A model generated the notes under the pieces. That model made no database searches. It saw only the letters and a program-made list of their open reading frames with translations, and was not told the DNA's origin. From assembly GCA_025055035.1 (NCBI GenBank), contig JANWZB010000008.1:1-48426 (forward strand): a DNA stretch of 48,426 nucleotides. Reading direction: 5' to 3'. The position numbers and the translations under genes were made by a program. Source of the stretch: Candidatus Kapaibacterium sp. (lineage in GTDB: Bacteria > Bacteroidota > Ignavibacteria > Kapaibacteriales > UBA4661). Below are positions 34,556-44,594 of the stretch, one piece after another (within the stretch, counting starts at the first letter, position 1; every line of letters begins with the position of its first letter).

Positions 34556-37081
34556 ATGACAAAGCGTGGCAAGAGGCGGACAGAACGTGAAGAGATAGCT
34601 CAATCACAACCGCAGCCCTTATTTTTCACCGATAGTGAGGATCCTGAGTCGTACTCTTTGCGCAACCAGTTTGCCGAAAACATGGAATTTCGGCTTGTGC
34701 GAGATCGCGAGACTGTGACCCATGAAGATGCTTACAAAGCTCTTGCACTTTCGATACGCGACCGCATGATTCGTGATTGGATACGTACACAGCGCGAGTA
34801 TGATAAGCGCGATGTGAAAAAGGTGTATTATCTTTCACTGGAGTTTCTCATGGGGCGCCTACTGGGGAATGCACTTATAAATATGAATTTTCGCGACGAG
34901 TGCAAGGCTATTATGAAGTCGTTAGGATATGACCTTGATGAGATTCGGGAAATTGAGCATGACATGGGTTTGGGCAATGGAGGCTTAGGGCGCTTAGCTG
35001 CATGCTTCCTTGATTCTATGGCAACTCTCGAACTCCCTGCGTTTGGGTATGGTATTCGCTATGAATTTGGCATCTTTAAGCAGGAAATTGAACATGGCTA
35101 TCAAGTGGAGTATCCCGACAATTGGCTTCGATACGGCTCTCCGTGGGAAGTGCTGCGTGAAGATTTAACCTACCGTATAAAGTTTGGTGGGCGTGTAATA
35201 AGCTATACCGACGACCGAGGCAGGTTGCGCTTTTCATGGGTAGATACAGAAGATGTGCTCGCTGTTGCGTATGATGTGCCTGTGCCGGGGTATGGTACAA
35301 GCACTGTCAATAGCTTGCGGCTCTGGCAAGCAGCAGCAACACAGGACTTCGATTTTCGTGCATTCGATGCGGGCGATTATCTCGGTGCAGTAGAAAAAAA
35401 AGCAGAGACAGAGACTATTTCGAAAGTGCTATATCCTAACGATAATACCGTTGCTGGCAAGGTGCTACGCCTAAAACAGCAGTATTTCTTTGTATCGGCA
35501 AGCTTGCACGATATCATAGCATCATACAAAAAGCTCCATAAAACGTTCAGTGCGTTTCCGAACAAAGTTGCAATTCAGCTCAACGATACGCATCCCGCTA
35601 TTGCAATTCCTGAGCTTATGCGGATTTTGCTTGACGAAGAAGGCTTGTCGTGGGACGAAGCATGGTACATTACGACGAACACCTTTGCCTATACAAATCA
35701 CACTGTGCTCTCGGAAGCGCTCGAGCGCTGGTCTGTGAAGTTATTTGAGGAACTACTGCCGCGCCATTTGCAAATTATTTATGAAATCAATCACCGCTTT
35801 CTGGAGATGGTGCGTATGTTCTATGATGACAATGATCCGATTATCGCACGCGTCTCGATTATTCAAGAGGGGGAAGCGAAATACATTCGCATGGCGCATC
35901 TAGCAATTATTGGATCGCATTCTGTCAATGGCGTTGCAGAGCTTCATACAAAGATTCTGTGTAATGAGCTATTTCGGGACTTTTATCGCTTATACCCGCA
36001 TAAATTCAACAACAAAACAAATGGCATCACGCAACGGCGCTGGTTGAAATTAGCAAATCCTTTGCTCTCTGAGCTTATTTGCAGTCGTATTGGCGATGGA
36101 TGGGTAAAAGACTTAATGGAACTGCGCCGATTAGAAGAATTTGCAGACGACCCCGCATTTCTCGATGAGTGGCGTATCGCTAAAACTATAGCCAAGCAGA
36201 ATCTTATCGAGTATATCTATATTCAGAACGACTACGAAACCCGTATTAATCCTACTTCTCTATTCGATAGCCACATTAAGCGCATGCATGAGTACAAGCG
36301 CCAGCTGCTCAATGTGCTGCACTGTATCTGGTTCTACACGAGAATAAAGGATAACCCATCGGGAGATTTTGTACCACGCACGGTGTTTTTTTCTGGGAAG
36401 GCAGCACCGGGGTACTACATGGCAAAGCTCATTATCAAGCTCATCAACGCTGTGGCAGCAGTAGTGAATTGCGATCCAGATATTGGCAATCGCTTGAAGA
36501 TATTTTTCCTGAAAAACTACTCTGTTTCGCTTGCCGAGCGCATTATTCCTGCCACTGATGTATCGCAGCAGATTTCCACAGCGGGCTTTGAGGCGAGCGG
36601 GACGGGAAATATGAAGTTTCAACTGAACGGGGCAATTACGATTGGAACGATGGATGGTGCGAATGTAGAAATCCGCGAGGAAGTTGGGGATGAGAACATT
36701 ATTATCTTTGGGTTACTTGCTGAGGAGGTTGCTGCACTGCGTTCTTCCTACAATCCTTGGGAGTACTACACGAATAATCAAGACTTGCGCCGCGTGCTCG
36801 ATATGATACGTGATAATTACTTTTCGCGGCATGAGCCCGGTATTTTTCAGCCAATTATTGATTCGCTCTTGCATGGCGGAGACAGGTACTTTGTCTGTGC
36901 GGATTTTGCCTCGTACATCCAAGCACAGGAGCGTGTGAATGAGATATGGCGTCAGCGTGATGTATGGACGAGAATGTCTATCATTAACACAGCACGCAGT
37001 GGTAAGTTCTCTAGCGATCGCACAATACGCGAGTATGCAAATGACATATGGAAAGTGAAGCCTGTGCCAATTCGATTGTAA
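34556..37081 (+). CDS. glgP: Glycogen phosphorylase
   Basis: The 841-residue enzyme releases glucose 1-phosphate from alpha-1,4-glucan ends using pyridoxal phosphate. Hallmarks include VYYLSLEFLMGRLLGNALIN, GNGGLGRLAACFLDSMA, LNDTHPAIAIPELMRIL and the cofactor motif EASGTGNMKFQLNGA, where Lys687 should bind pyridoxal phosphate. The N-terminal 45 residues (KRGKRRTEREEIAQSQPQ) are charged and probably an extension without the allosteric phosphorylation site seen in animals. It starts at the ATG at 34556 and is followed after 34 bases by the convergent mrp gene. With GlgA it completes the storage and use of glycogen in this window. Confidence 0.97.
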   Translation: MTKRGKRRTEREEIAQSQPQPLFFTDSEDPESYSLRNQFAENMEFRLVRDRETVTHEDAYKALALSIRDRMIRDWIRTQREYDKRDVKKVYYLSLEFLMGRLLGNALINMNFRDECKAIMKSLGYDLDEIREIEHDMGLGNGGLGRLAACFLDSMATLELPAFGYGIRYEFGIFKQEIEHGYQVEYPDNWLRYGSPWEVLREDLTYRIKFGGRVISYTDDRGRLRFSWVDTEDVLAVAYDVPVPGYGTSTVNSLRLWQAAATQDFDFRAFDAGDYLGAVEKKAETETISKVLYPNDNTVAGKVLRLKQQYFFVSASLHDIIASYKKLHKTFSAFPNKVAIQLNDTHPAIAIPELMRILLDEEGLSWDEAWYITTNTFAYTNHTVLSEALERWSVKLFEELLPRHLQIIYEINHRFLEMVRMFYDDNDPIIARVSIIQEGEAKYIRMAHLAIIGSHSVNGVAELHTKILCNELFRDFYRLYPHKFNNKTNGITQRRWLKLANPLLSELICSRIGDGWVKDLMELRRLEEFADDPAFLDEWRIAKTIAKQNLIEYIYIQNDYETRINPTSLFDSHIKRMHEYKRQLLNVLHCIWFYTRIKDNPSGDFVPRTVFFSGKAAPGYYMAKLIIKLINAVAAVVNCDPDIGNRLKIFFLKNYSVSLAERIIPATDVSQQISTAGFEASGTGNMKFQLNGAITIGTMDGANVEIREEVGDENIIIFGLLAEEVAALRSSYNPWEYYTNNQDLRRVLDMIRDNYFSRHEPGIFQPIIDSLLHGGDRYFVCADFASYIQAQERVNEIWRQRDVWTRMSIINTARSGKFSSDRTIREYANDIWKVKPVPIRL

Positions 37082-37115
37082 AACGAATAGTAGAAACAGT
37101 GCCGTGCAAGCTGCC

Positions 37116-38258
37116 CTAGAGACTAATTTCCACTGTAGGGGATTGTTGCCCAGTAGCACTACGGCGACGAATTTCGGCAGCAATTTTCGCAGTCAGTTCC
37201 ATGAGTGCCTTCTGCTGCAGTGGTGCTTGGTCATTTAGAACAGCGGGCATGCCTTCATCGCTGCCTCTGCGGATATTGATATTCAGAGGGACTTCGCCAA
37301 GAAATGGGACGCTCATCTCTTGAGCGATACGTTCCCCACCCCCCTGACCAAAAATGTAGTCGCGCGAGCCATCAGGGAGAATGTAGTAGCTCATGTTCTC
37401 AATAACGCCGAGTGTAGGGATATTCACGCGATTGAACATAGAAATGCCACGCCGAACATCTGCAAGGGCAAGGTTTTGGGGCGTTGTAACAATTACTGCT
37501 CCTGTGAGAGGAACACGCTGTGCCATGGTAAGCTGAATATCGCCTGTGCCGGGAGGAAGGTCGAAGAGTAGATAGTCGAGCTCTCCCCATTCGATTTGCT
37601 CAATAAATGTACTCAGATATCCCGCTTGCATGGGTCCGCGCATAATTGCAGCTTGGTCGCGTCCCATAACAAACCCCATAGAAACTAGCTTTACACCGTA
37701 CTTTTCAAGTGGATAACCAATAAACTGCCCATGTTCATTCTTTCGTCCGTGCAATTCAGCATGTTCGAGACCAAACATGGTTGGCACACTCGGACCGTGA
37801 ATATCTGCGTCGAGAAGACCAACAGCAGCACCTTTGCGTGCAAGCGCTGTAGCAATGTTTGCCGCAATTGTAGATTTGCCAACACCACCTTTGCCCGAAG
37901 CAACGGCGATGATGTGTTTCACTTGAGGCAAAGGACGGTTGCTTGCTCGTTCGGGAAGGCGCTCTTGCACAAAAATTTCTACAGACGAAGCAGGAACGAC
38001 GCGTGATATTGCTTCCTTGCAAGCATAATTAATGCGTTCAGCAACAAAATGCAATGGTGCGTGCAGCAGTAAATATGCGTGCACAGTGTCATCGTGGACT
38101 TCAATACTATGGACAGCACCTAGTGCGCCTAGAGTTCTACCGATATCGGGATCAAGAACTTCTTCCAATGCTGTACGGATTGCTAAGGTATCGCGGTCGT
38201 CTACTCCATCGTGAGATAGAACCGATGCACTCTGAGAAAAGCCATTGAGCGTACCCAT
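37116..38258 (-). CDS. Mrp/ApbC-type iron-sulfur P-loop ATPase
   Basis: The 380-residue protein has an N-terminal MIP18/DUF59 domain (AIRTALEEVLDPDIGRTLGA, about 15-95) and a C-terminal P-loop ATPase. The deviant Walker A is SGKGGVGKSTIAANIATALA, followed by GLLDADIHGPSVPTMFG and LPPGTGDIQLTMAQ. Family members carry or insert Fe-S clusters. The CxxC pair that many Mrp proteins use is not visible at its usual place (ENMSYYILPDGSRDYIFG here), as in many Bacteroidota relatives. The frame opens at 38348; the ATG at 38258 (MGTLNGFSQSASV) is preferred. It lies 163 bases after the RlmI-like gene. Confidence 0.9.
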   Translation of the reverse strand: MGTLNGFSQSASVLSHDGVDDRDTLAIRTALEEVLDPDIGRTLGALGAVHSIEVHDDTVHAYLLLHAPLHFVAERINYACKEAISRVVPASSVEIFVQERLPERASNRPLPQVKHIIAVASGKGGVGKSTIAANIATALARKGAAVGLLDADIHGPSVPTMFGLEHAELHGRKNEHGQFIGYPLEKYGVKLVSMGFVMGRDQAAIMRGPMQAGYLSTFIEQIEWGELDYLLFDLPPGTGDIQLTMAQRVPLTGAVIVTTPQNLALADVRRGISMFNRVNIPTLGVIENMSYYILPDGSRDYIFGQGGGERIAQEMSVPFLGEVPLNINIRRGSDEGMPAVLNDQAPLQQKALMELTAKIAAEIRRRSATGQQSPTVEISL

Positions 38259-38421
38259 AAAGAACGGCAGGGGATGATGTTGCGAATGATTCTGTGAATT
38301 CAAGCCTAGTATTGTAAGCCATATCTCACTGAAAGACGAAGAAAACAAGCAGAAAATTGTATAGTGGGTGTATTATGATCATGCGAGAGAGTGCTCTTCA
38401 TTAGGAGAGGTAAGCATAAAG

Positions 38422-39636
38422 CTATATAACTTCGAAGATGAAGAATTTCAGATAGGATGTTTCAGGCATACTTGCTAGGATAGGATGGCAGGGGGATTGC
38501 CTTCCATGAAAGAGTAAGCGTAGTTGTCGGCGTTCGCGCTCTGCTTCCTGAAGGATGATATTGAATAGCATATCCTCGCTGATATGATGCGAACAGCTGC
38601 CTGTTGCGAGCAGACCACCACGTGGTAGGAGGCGAAGTGCCATGCGGTTAATTCTGGCATACCCGCGTTTTGCTTGAGGAATATGGTGTTTCGATTTGGC
38701 GAATGCAGGTGGGTCGAGAATAATCATGTCCCATGGACGCTCAGGTTCATTGCGGTAGTGTTCTACGGCATTTTGAAGATATCCTGTCACGTCTTCGCAG
38801 CGAAATGTAGCAATATCACTTAATCCATTGAGTTCGGCGTTGATGTGGCATCGTTGGATAGCTGTCTGCGATGAGTCTAGCCCCAGCACATAGTGTGCTC
38901 CACCACAAGCGGCGTGTAGTGCAAATCCCCCTTGATTGGTAAAGCAGTCCAGAACACGTAAGCCTGCAGCGAGTCCCTTGACCTTGAGGCGATTCAGTTT
39001 TTGGTCAAGAAAATAGCCTGTTTTTTGTCCCTCCAGTAGCGATACCGACGATAGAATGCCATGTTCTGCAATAGTAATAGCAGGTGGAATTGTGCCCCAC
39101 AATATCCCTTCACGCTTGTCTAGCCCATCGTGCTGGCGTAGAGCTGAAGTATTCTTTTCGAGAATACCATGAGTAGCTGGAAAGACGATGCGCAATGCCG
39201 TACAAATTTCGTCTTTTTTGTTATCCATGCCTGCTGAGAGTGTTTGAAGCACAAAATATTCATTGTTCTGGTGGCGTGTAATATCGTGGTACCGGTCAAT
39301 AATCAATCCAGGCAAGAAATCAGATTCGCCAAAAACAAGACGAAATGTTCGCTCTGAAGGTAGAACACGCTCGCGCAAGGCTAGCGCCTGACGAATGCGC
39401 TCAACGAAAAACTCTGCAGAAAGCTCGGATGTAGTGGACAAAAGAAGCCGTGCAGCAATAAGACTGGTCGGGTGAAAGAGTGCAGTGCCATACTGATGCC
39501 CACCAGCGCTTTGTACAGCCACAAGTTCTCCGGGAGCAAGCGAAGAAGGGATAGATTCAAGGTCATCGCGGAAAACCCACAAATGTCCAGAGCGTAAGCG
39601 CGCGTTATGGCGATTTTTCACGATGAGAGTGGTCAT
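38422..39636 (-). CDS. RlmI-like 23S rRNA (cytosine-5) methyltransferase, PUA plus SAM domains
   Basis: The 404-residue protein matches COG1092-type class I rRNA methyltransferases. An N-terminal PUA domain (IVKNRHNARLRSGHLWVFRD...) is followed by an EEHGD-like region and a Rossmann SAM-binding core: VLDCFTNQGGFALHAACGG. DMIILDPPAFAKSKHHI carries the DPPAF motif, and the central GQKTGYFLDQKLNR is diagnostic. It probably methylates a 23S rRNA cytosine, although the exact base is not determinable here. The frame opens at 39660; the ATG at 39636 is preferred. Upstream, a strong doxX terminator separates it from that gene, so it is likely expressed on its own or with mrp. Confidence 0.93.
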   Translation of the reverse strand: MTTLIVKNRHNARLRSGHLWVFRDDLESIPSSLAPGELVAVQSAGGHQYGTALFHPTSLIAARLLLSTTSELSAEFFVERIRQALALRERVLPSERTFRLVFGESDFLPGLIIDRYHDITRHQNNEYFVLQTLSAGMDNKKDEICTALRIVFPATHGILEKNTSALRQHDGLDKREGILWGTIPPAITIAEHGILSSVSLLEGQKTGYFLDQKLNRLKVKGLAAGLRVLDCFTNQGGFALHAACGGAHYVLGLDSSQTAIQRCHINAELNGLSDIATFRCEDVTGYLQNAVEHYRNEPERPWDMIILDPPAFAKSKHHIPQAKRGYARINRMALRLLPRGGLLATGSCSHHISEDMLFNIILQEAERERRQLRLLFHGRQSPCHPILASMPETSYLKFFIFEVI

Positions 39637-39666
39637 GCTTGTAGGTGCAATGTTAATCACTGCTCC

Positions 39667-39711
39667 ATAAAAAATGCACAGTCTGAGACGCAGAGCGTAA
39701 GCAGACTGTGC
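39667..39711 (-). terminator. Intrinsic terminator of doxX
   Basis: On the minus strand, GCACAGTCTG pairs perfectly with CAGACTGTGC (plus coordinates 39676-39685 and 39702-39711), with a 16-base loop. A run of six T's follows one A after the stem. It lies 62 bases past the doxX stop and 40 bases before the RlmI-like start, so it should end doxX transcription. Confidence 0.8.
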
Positions 39712-39772
39712 TTTAGAAGTACCAGTGTTCGATCAAACCCGAAGTTCTAACATATGCAAGGCACATTGTACG

Positions 39773-40261
39773 CTACGGAGCATGCTGACTCGGTTGTTCT
39801 GGGGTATTTGGAGAGGCAGGCTTACCCCAAACAAGATAGTCCACCGAAAGCTTCCCACCCCCATGAACAACAACAATGCCTAGCATAAGGAGTACCATGA
39901 GTGCGTATTCAAGTTGTTGTGGTTCATGGGCATTGAGCATTTGTGGTAGCTGGACGTAGAATACTGCTCCAAGGAGAATCGGTATTTGCAATAGAGCCGC
40001 AGCCCGCGAGAGTAAACCAACAATCAGCATTGCACCGCCAGCAAGATGCGCTAGAATAACATAGTGCGTAATTATTGCTGGAATAAACCATAAATCCTTT
40101 GCATTGGCAAACAAGTTGTTGAGGTATTCGCGATTTCCAATAAATTGGACTGCTTTGGACACCAAAATTATGCCGAGTACAATACGCATACAATCGAGTA
40201 CGTAACCAAGCCGTTCCTGCCATGCAGCAGGCAAATGATTCAAGCGATGAGCAAAATGCAT
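39773..40261 (-). CDS. DoxX family membrane protein
   Basis: The 162-residue protein has four hydrophobic helices and the DoxX pattern: DCMRIVLGIILVSKAVQF(IG), LAHLAGGAMLIVGLLSRAAALLQ, and a C-terminal LEYALMVLLMLGIVVVHGGG. DoxX proteins are small inner-membrane proteins linked to quinone-related electron flow or redox stress; the substrate here is unknown. The frame runs up to 40432, but the ATG at 40261 is preceded by a good ribosome-binding site (GGGAGGGAA on the minus strand), which decides the start. An intrinsic terminator follows. The AddA-like gene lies 231 bases upstream. Confidence 0.92.
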   Translation of the reverse strand: MHFAHRLNHLPAAWQERLGYVLDCMRIVLGIILVSKAVQFIGNREYLNNLFANAKDLWFIPAIITHYVILAHLAGGAMLIVGLLSRAAALLQIPILLGAVFYVQLPQMLNAHEPQQLEYALMVLLMLGIVVVHGGGKLSVDYLVWGKPASPNTPEQPSQHAP

Positions 40262-40492
40262 ACTGATTCCCTCCCTTCCGCGTACTTCCCATACGCTTTG
40301 ATTGTGAAAGAACACACAATGAGTGGTAGTACCACGCGGCAAGTGATACAGGCTGACGAAAGAATATAGCAATTTTATGCGGAGTTTCAAAGGTGAGAAA
40401 GCCCAAAGGTTTGATATATTCCTTCTACCCATAAATCCTGCAAACGAACAAATTGTTTATTGCAGTTAATCCCTGATTGCATAATCTCTGAA

Positions 40493-43400
40493 CTATGTAG
40501 TAGGCAATGAGGAAATATAGTAGCTTCTACATCGAATATCTTGTATGGTACGCTGAATACTTTCTCCAACACGAGCAAGACCTGAAGGGGTAAATTCCCG
40601 TGTGCGTGTCCAGTCATCGTCGCGGGCTAATGCTGAAGCTCGGCGTGTGAACAGAAGGCGTGTTATAATCGTGCTATCATGTGGCATAAGAAATGAAGCA
40701 ATATAGGCATATACTTCGAGCTGGAAGTGGTACTCATCGAGAAGAAAATCCATATCGCGCGATGAGCCGACGCGGTGTGTTTTCCAGTCCCATATTTCCA
40801 GTGTTGTGGGCGAAGCCCAGAACATAACATCTACTGTGCCGATAAGAAAATCGTTCCCAACGGGCAGAAGAAGGGGATACTCATACTGTGCTTGATGAAG
40901 AAGCTGGGCATAGCGCTGTACAAGGGGTGTCGCAGCTACAGCAAGAGGCTCTCGCTGCAGCCGAATGCGTAGTTCAGGTGGTATAATCTGTGGCTGACTA
41001 TCAACAATGCGCTCAAATACACGGTCAAATGCATTAGATTGGATATCGCCTCGACTATTCATCCAAACAGGAAGATGCTGCAGCAATGCATGAATACGTT
41101 CGCCAGCAGTTGTGCCACGGGTTATATCCCCATCATCGCCCGTACTGAAGGCACTACCATTAAGCAACCCGTGTTCATCGAGTGGAGGTAAGCCTAAGCG
41201 ATATAGGCGCTCATAGTCATCGGAATTGCGTCGGAAGAGTATAAGTTGCGACGCTGAGTACATATCCCCTTCAACATCTGCTGTGAGAGTGCCTATAAGA
41301 CGTGGTGGGGAGCTTTGTGTCAGTCGATACTTTCCTTCATGGGCAGAGGTGCTATCAGAATGTGAAGTTCTAGTATCCGTTAGCATAAACTGTTCACGCG
41401 CTCGGTAAATAGGCACTGAGAGTTCAATATCATGCGGAATTGTGTTACTGCCAGAAAGTATTGCTACGCGCTCTTGGAGATTATGTATAAGATATGGTTC
41501 ATGGAAGAGATCAAGTTTCTGGGCATCAAGGCTTTGCAATATCATACCAAGGAAACTTCGTACATCGACTTGGCGCATACCGCTGCGAGAAGCTTCTTTA
41601 GCAATCGATGCTGAAACAATGATGTGATCTTTCGCACGCGTAAGAGCAACATACAATAAGCGGCGAGCCTCTGCCCTTATAGCGAGATCTTCGTATATAG
41701 AAACGAGAGTGTGGAGTGGTGTTGTAATCGTTTCAACTGTACCGTCGCTGCATATGCGTGGCATTTTGAAAGAAATTCCTAATGCCGAATTTACAATCAG
41801 CGGTGTTCTGCCAAAATCTCTGGGAGTACCTGAAGCGTCATACAACGCTACAACAGGTGCTTCCAAGCCCTTAGCAGCGTGAATTGTCATAATCTGCACA
41901 CCCTGTGTTTCTGTGCTGATGTCTGCTTCTGCTTCGTCGGGTGCATACTCTGCTACAGTGCGGAGTTCTTCTGTAAAATCATACAAGTTGCGGAATCCTT
42001 TTTGTTCATACGCTCGCGCGAGCGTGAGAAGTTTTTCGAGATTTGCTTCAATTTGCTCGAAGCGCTCGTGTGCAGCAGCCATAGCACGCCACGATGTTTG
42101 CTCCAGAATAGTACGAAGGAGGGAGGGCAAAGACAATCGTGCTGCAAGCGGAAGTAGATTGTTGAGAGTAGTGTAGGCATACAGAGCACTGTCGCTGGGC
42201 TTCTGTGTAGAATTAGTATGGGGGGCAGTGCAGTATTCTCGGAATTGTTCCCAGAATGATGATGTACCGCCGCTGCGCGATACGCTAACCTCAGTACGAG
42301 AGATTGCGTAGAGTTCTGTATCACTGACACCAAAGAATGGAGAGCGCAGCACTGCTGCAAGGGCAATATCATTATGCGAATTCTGCAAGAACAGCAAAAA
42401 TGAGCGCATATCGAGGATTTCTTGCTGTTCGTAGAAGCCACGCCCACCAATTACCTTGAACGGAATACGGTATTGCCGCAGTGCTGCTACAAGGTCATCG
42501 ATGTGGTTGCGCGAGCGTAGCAGAATCATAATGTCGCTGTATGTTACTCGGCGTGGTGCTCCATCATGCGAGCGCACAAAAACAGGTTCATGACTTGTAC
42601 CCTCGACGATTGCATGGATGTACTCAGCAAGGAGTTGTGCTTCGGAGGGTAATTCTGCATCTGAGCTTTCTTCTTGCGAAAGGTCTATCTGCTGCTCTGG
42701 GTCTTCCAATATTGGGTATTCATCTGTGTTGTGCAATGCTGCATCTTCTGGAGCATTTGACTGTGCTATCAGCATAGTAATTGTTCCGCGTATTGGAGCG
42801 TTGCAGACGCCACAAATGATATCTTCGTATGCAACGCTAAAATCACTTGTGTCGGAACTCAGTTGCCGCCCGGCAACGCGATTAACGAATGCTGCGATTT
42901 CTGGCAGAAGACGAAAAGTAACTTGCAGACTAATCTTTCCGAACGCTTCTTCGGGTTTGTCAGGATGCGGTGTAATATATCCAAAAGCTGTAGCAAATGT
43001 GTGCTGTATGTGATGTGTCCGCAGTAAGTATGCATTGAGCTCTTCAATATCGCGCTGAGCCTTGCCAAATACTCGTACATCAGCACCACGAAAGCGATAA
43101 ATGCTCTGTTTTGGGTCGCCAACGATGAAGAGATTTGTAGAAGGCGATAGTATTGGTAGAGTAGTGTCATTGCCATGAGGTAGCTGACTGAGATAGGGAA
43201 CGATTTTTTTGATGATACGGTATTGCAGTTCGTTGGTATCCTGAAATTCGTCAATCATCAAGAACCGAATGGTCGTGCGCACTTTTTCGCAGACTTCTGG
43301 ATTGTTCAACAGTGCATCTGCACGAAGTTCAAGGTCATCGAAGTCGAGCGCGCTCAGGCGTTCTTTCTCAGCTTGAAAGAAAGCCCATGCATCGCGAGCA

Positions 43401-44539
43401 ATCTCTACAAGCGCATAGGCAATCTCCTGCATTGTACGGTGGTAGCGGTGATGTGGAAGAGCTTTCTGCATACTCTTGACCTTACCAAACAGAGCCTCTG
43501 CCTCATTATTGAGGTAGTCGTATCGTTCTTTGTCAAGAAAATATTTGTCGTTCCGTATGCTTATGGTGTTCTTGCTTAGAGATCCTTTTTTTGTTATAAG
43601 CTTATCTAGCGATAGTGCATGGTCTACATCTTGCGCTATGTCTTCAGCATGCTGCCACGTCAGCAGAGAAGAATCTAAGCATGTCCTATTGTCAAATGAT
43701 ATGATGTTTTCTAACTGACGCTGAGTGCTGATAAGGCATGTGCGGAGATAATCAAGTTGGGATTGAGATGATTGCTTCAGTGCTTTTAAATTTATTATGC
43801 TGATTGCTTGCTCAAGAGTTGATGTATAGCTGTATATCGTGGTAAAGAATTCCTTCACAAAGTGCTGCTCGTAGGTACGAAGCAGGGTATCGATGCTATT
43901 TTCTCGGTACAGCATATCAATGGTGTGAAATCGCTCAGCACTTTCAAGAAGAAAGGACAACATCTTCATAAGGTTTGTTTTTCCGAAGAGTAGCCATAGG
44001 CGACGTACAGTATCGCGCTTGTTAGGCATAGACTGAGGTGGAGTGCTGCGAGTAAGAGCATCTGGTGTTGCTTGTTCTACTGCTGGTGTTTCGAGCCATG
44101 CTTCGAGTGTTGCATCGATAGCACGTTCTTTGAGTCTTTGGCTTTCATATGGCTCAAGCTCTATAAAGTTTGGATTTATTCCTGCCTCAATAGGAAATTC
44201 TCGGAGCAATCGGGCGCAAAAGCTGTGGATAGTCGAAATATGCGCGCTAGAAAAGCGCTCTCGTACAGCTTTAATGCGCCGCCATTGGTGTTTGTAAGCG
44301 GGATTGGCAAGGCGCTGCTCAATTTCTTGGCTGATTCGCTGATGCATTTCAGCGGCAGCCTTGCGCGTAAAGGTAATAGCAGTGATATGGCGCACGTCGG
44401 CATAAATTCGTTCATCGAATAAAAGATGCAAAAAACGCTGTACGAGTACACTTGTTTTGCCAGCTCCCGCACCTGCTATTACAACAAGATGTCTATCGGC
44501 ACTTTGAGCAAGCTGTTGTTCGCGAGTATAGTGTGGCAT
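40493..44539 (-). CDS. AddA-like UvrD-family helicase with RecB-type nuclease domain
   Basis: The 1348-residue protein is a superfamily 1A helicase fused to a PD-(D/E)xK nuclease, the layout of AddA and RecB that resect double-strand breaks. Motifs seen: Walker A AGAGAGKTSVL (Lys28), FTRKAAAEM, LMIDEFQDTNELQ, VGDPKQSIYRFRGADV, IMTIHAAKGLEAPV and LLYVALTRAKDHI. Near the C-terminus, GTVDVMF followed by LEIWDWKTHR (Asp1251, Lys1253) is the nuclease core. No addB or recC partner is adjacent. The frame opens at 44584; MPHYTREQQLAQSAD from the ATG at 44539 matches the family start. It lies 55 bases after radA and probably shares its transcript. Confidence 0.92.
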   Translation of the reverse strand: MPHYTREQQLAQSADRHLVVIAGAGAGKTSVLVQRFLHLLFDERIYADVRHITAITFTRKAAAEMHQRISQEIEQRLANPAYKHQWRRIKAVRERFSSAHISTIHSFCARLLREFPIEAGINPNFIELEPYESQRLKERAIDATLEAWLETPAVEQATPDALTRSTPPQSMPNKRDTVRRLWLLFGKTNLMKMLSFLLESAERFHTIDMLYRENSIDTLLRTYEQHFVKEFFTTIYSYTSTLEQAISIINLKALKQSSQSQLDYLRTCLISTQRQLENIISFDNRTCLDSSLLTWQHAEDIAQDVDHALSLDKLITKKGSLSKNTISIRNDKYFLDKERYDYLNNEAEALFGKVKSMQKALPHHRYHRTMQEIAYALVEIARDAWAFFQAEKERLSALDFDDLELRADALLNNPEVCEKVRTTIRFLMIDEFQDTNELQYRIIKKIVPYLSQLPHGNDTTLPILSPSTNLFIVGDPKQSIYRFRGADVRVFGKAQRDIEELNAYLLRTHHIQHTFATAFGYITPHPDKPEEAFGKISLQVTFRLLPEIAAFVNRVAGRQLSSDTSDFSVAYEDIICGVCNAPIRGTITMLIAQSNAPEDAALHNTDEYPILEDPEQQIDLSQEESSDAELPSEAQLLAEYIHAIVEGTSHEPVFVRSHDGAPRRVTYSDIMILLRSRNHIDDLVAALRQYRIPFKVIGGRGFYEQQEILDMRSFLLFLQNSHNDIALAAVLRSPFFGVSDTELYAISRTEVSVSRSGGTSSFWEQFREYCTAPHTNSTQKPSDSALYAYTTLNNLLPLAARLSLPSLLRTILEQTSWRAMAAAHERFEQIEANLEKLLTLARAYEQKGFRNLYDFTEELRTVAEYAPDEAEADISTETQGVQIMTIHAAKGLEAPVVALYDASGTPRDFGRTPLIVNSALGISFKMPRICSDGTVETITTPLHTLVSIYEDLAIRAEARRLLYVALTRAKDHIIVSASIAKEASRSGMRQVDVRSFLGMILQSLDAQKLDLFHEPYLIHNLQERVAILSGSNTIPHDIELSVPIYRAREQFMLTDTRTSHSDSTSAHEGKYRLTQSSPPRLIGTLTADVEGDMYSASQLILFRRNSDDYERLYRLGLPPLDEHGLLNGSAFSTGDDGDITRGTTAGERIHALLQHLPVWMNSRGDIQSNAFDRVFERIVDSQPQIIPPELRIRLQREPLAVAATPLVQRYAQLLHQAQYEYPLLLPVGNDFLIGTVDVMFWASPTTLEIWDWKTHRVGSSRDMDFLLDEYHFQLEVYAYIASFLMPHDSTIITRLLFTRRASALARDDDWTRTREFTPSGLARVGESIQRTIQDIRCRSYYISSLPTT

Positions 44540-44594
44540 AGCTTTAGAAAGTAACGGTGCATAAGAAGTTACGAAAGTAGGCAAGCGTAAGCCC

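Noticed and set aside
40445-40460. AACAAATTGTT palindrome between the AddA-like and doxX genes as an operator
   Set aside because: Five-base arms in AT-rich DNA are common by chance and no promoter elements accompany them.
42618-43013. Plus-strand open frames opposite the AddA-like gene (also 41879-42157, 43223-43579, 44072-44422)
   Set aside because: They oppose a well-supported gene, have no family features and shadow its codon pattern.
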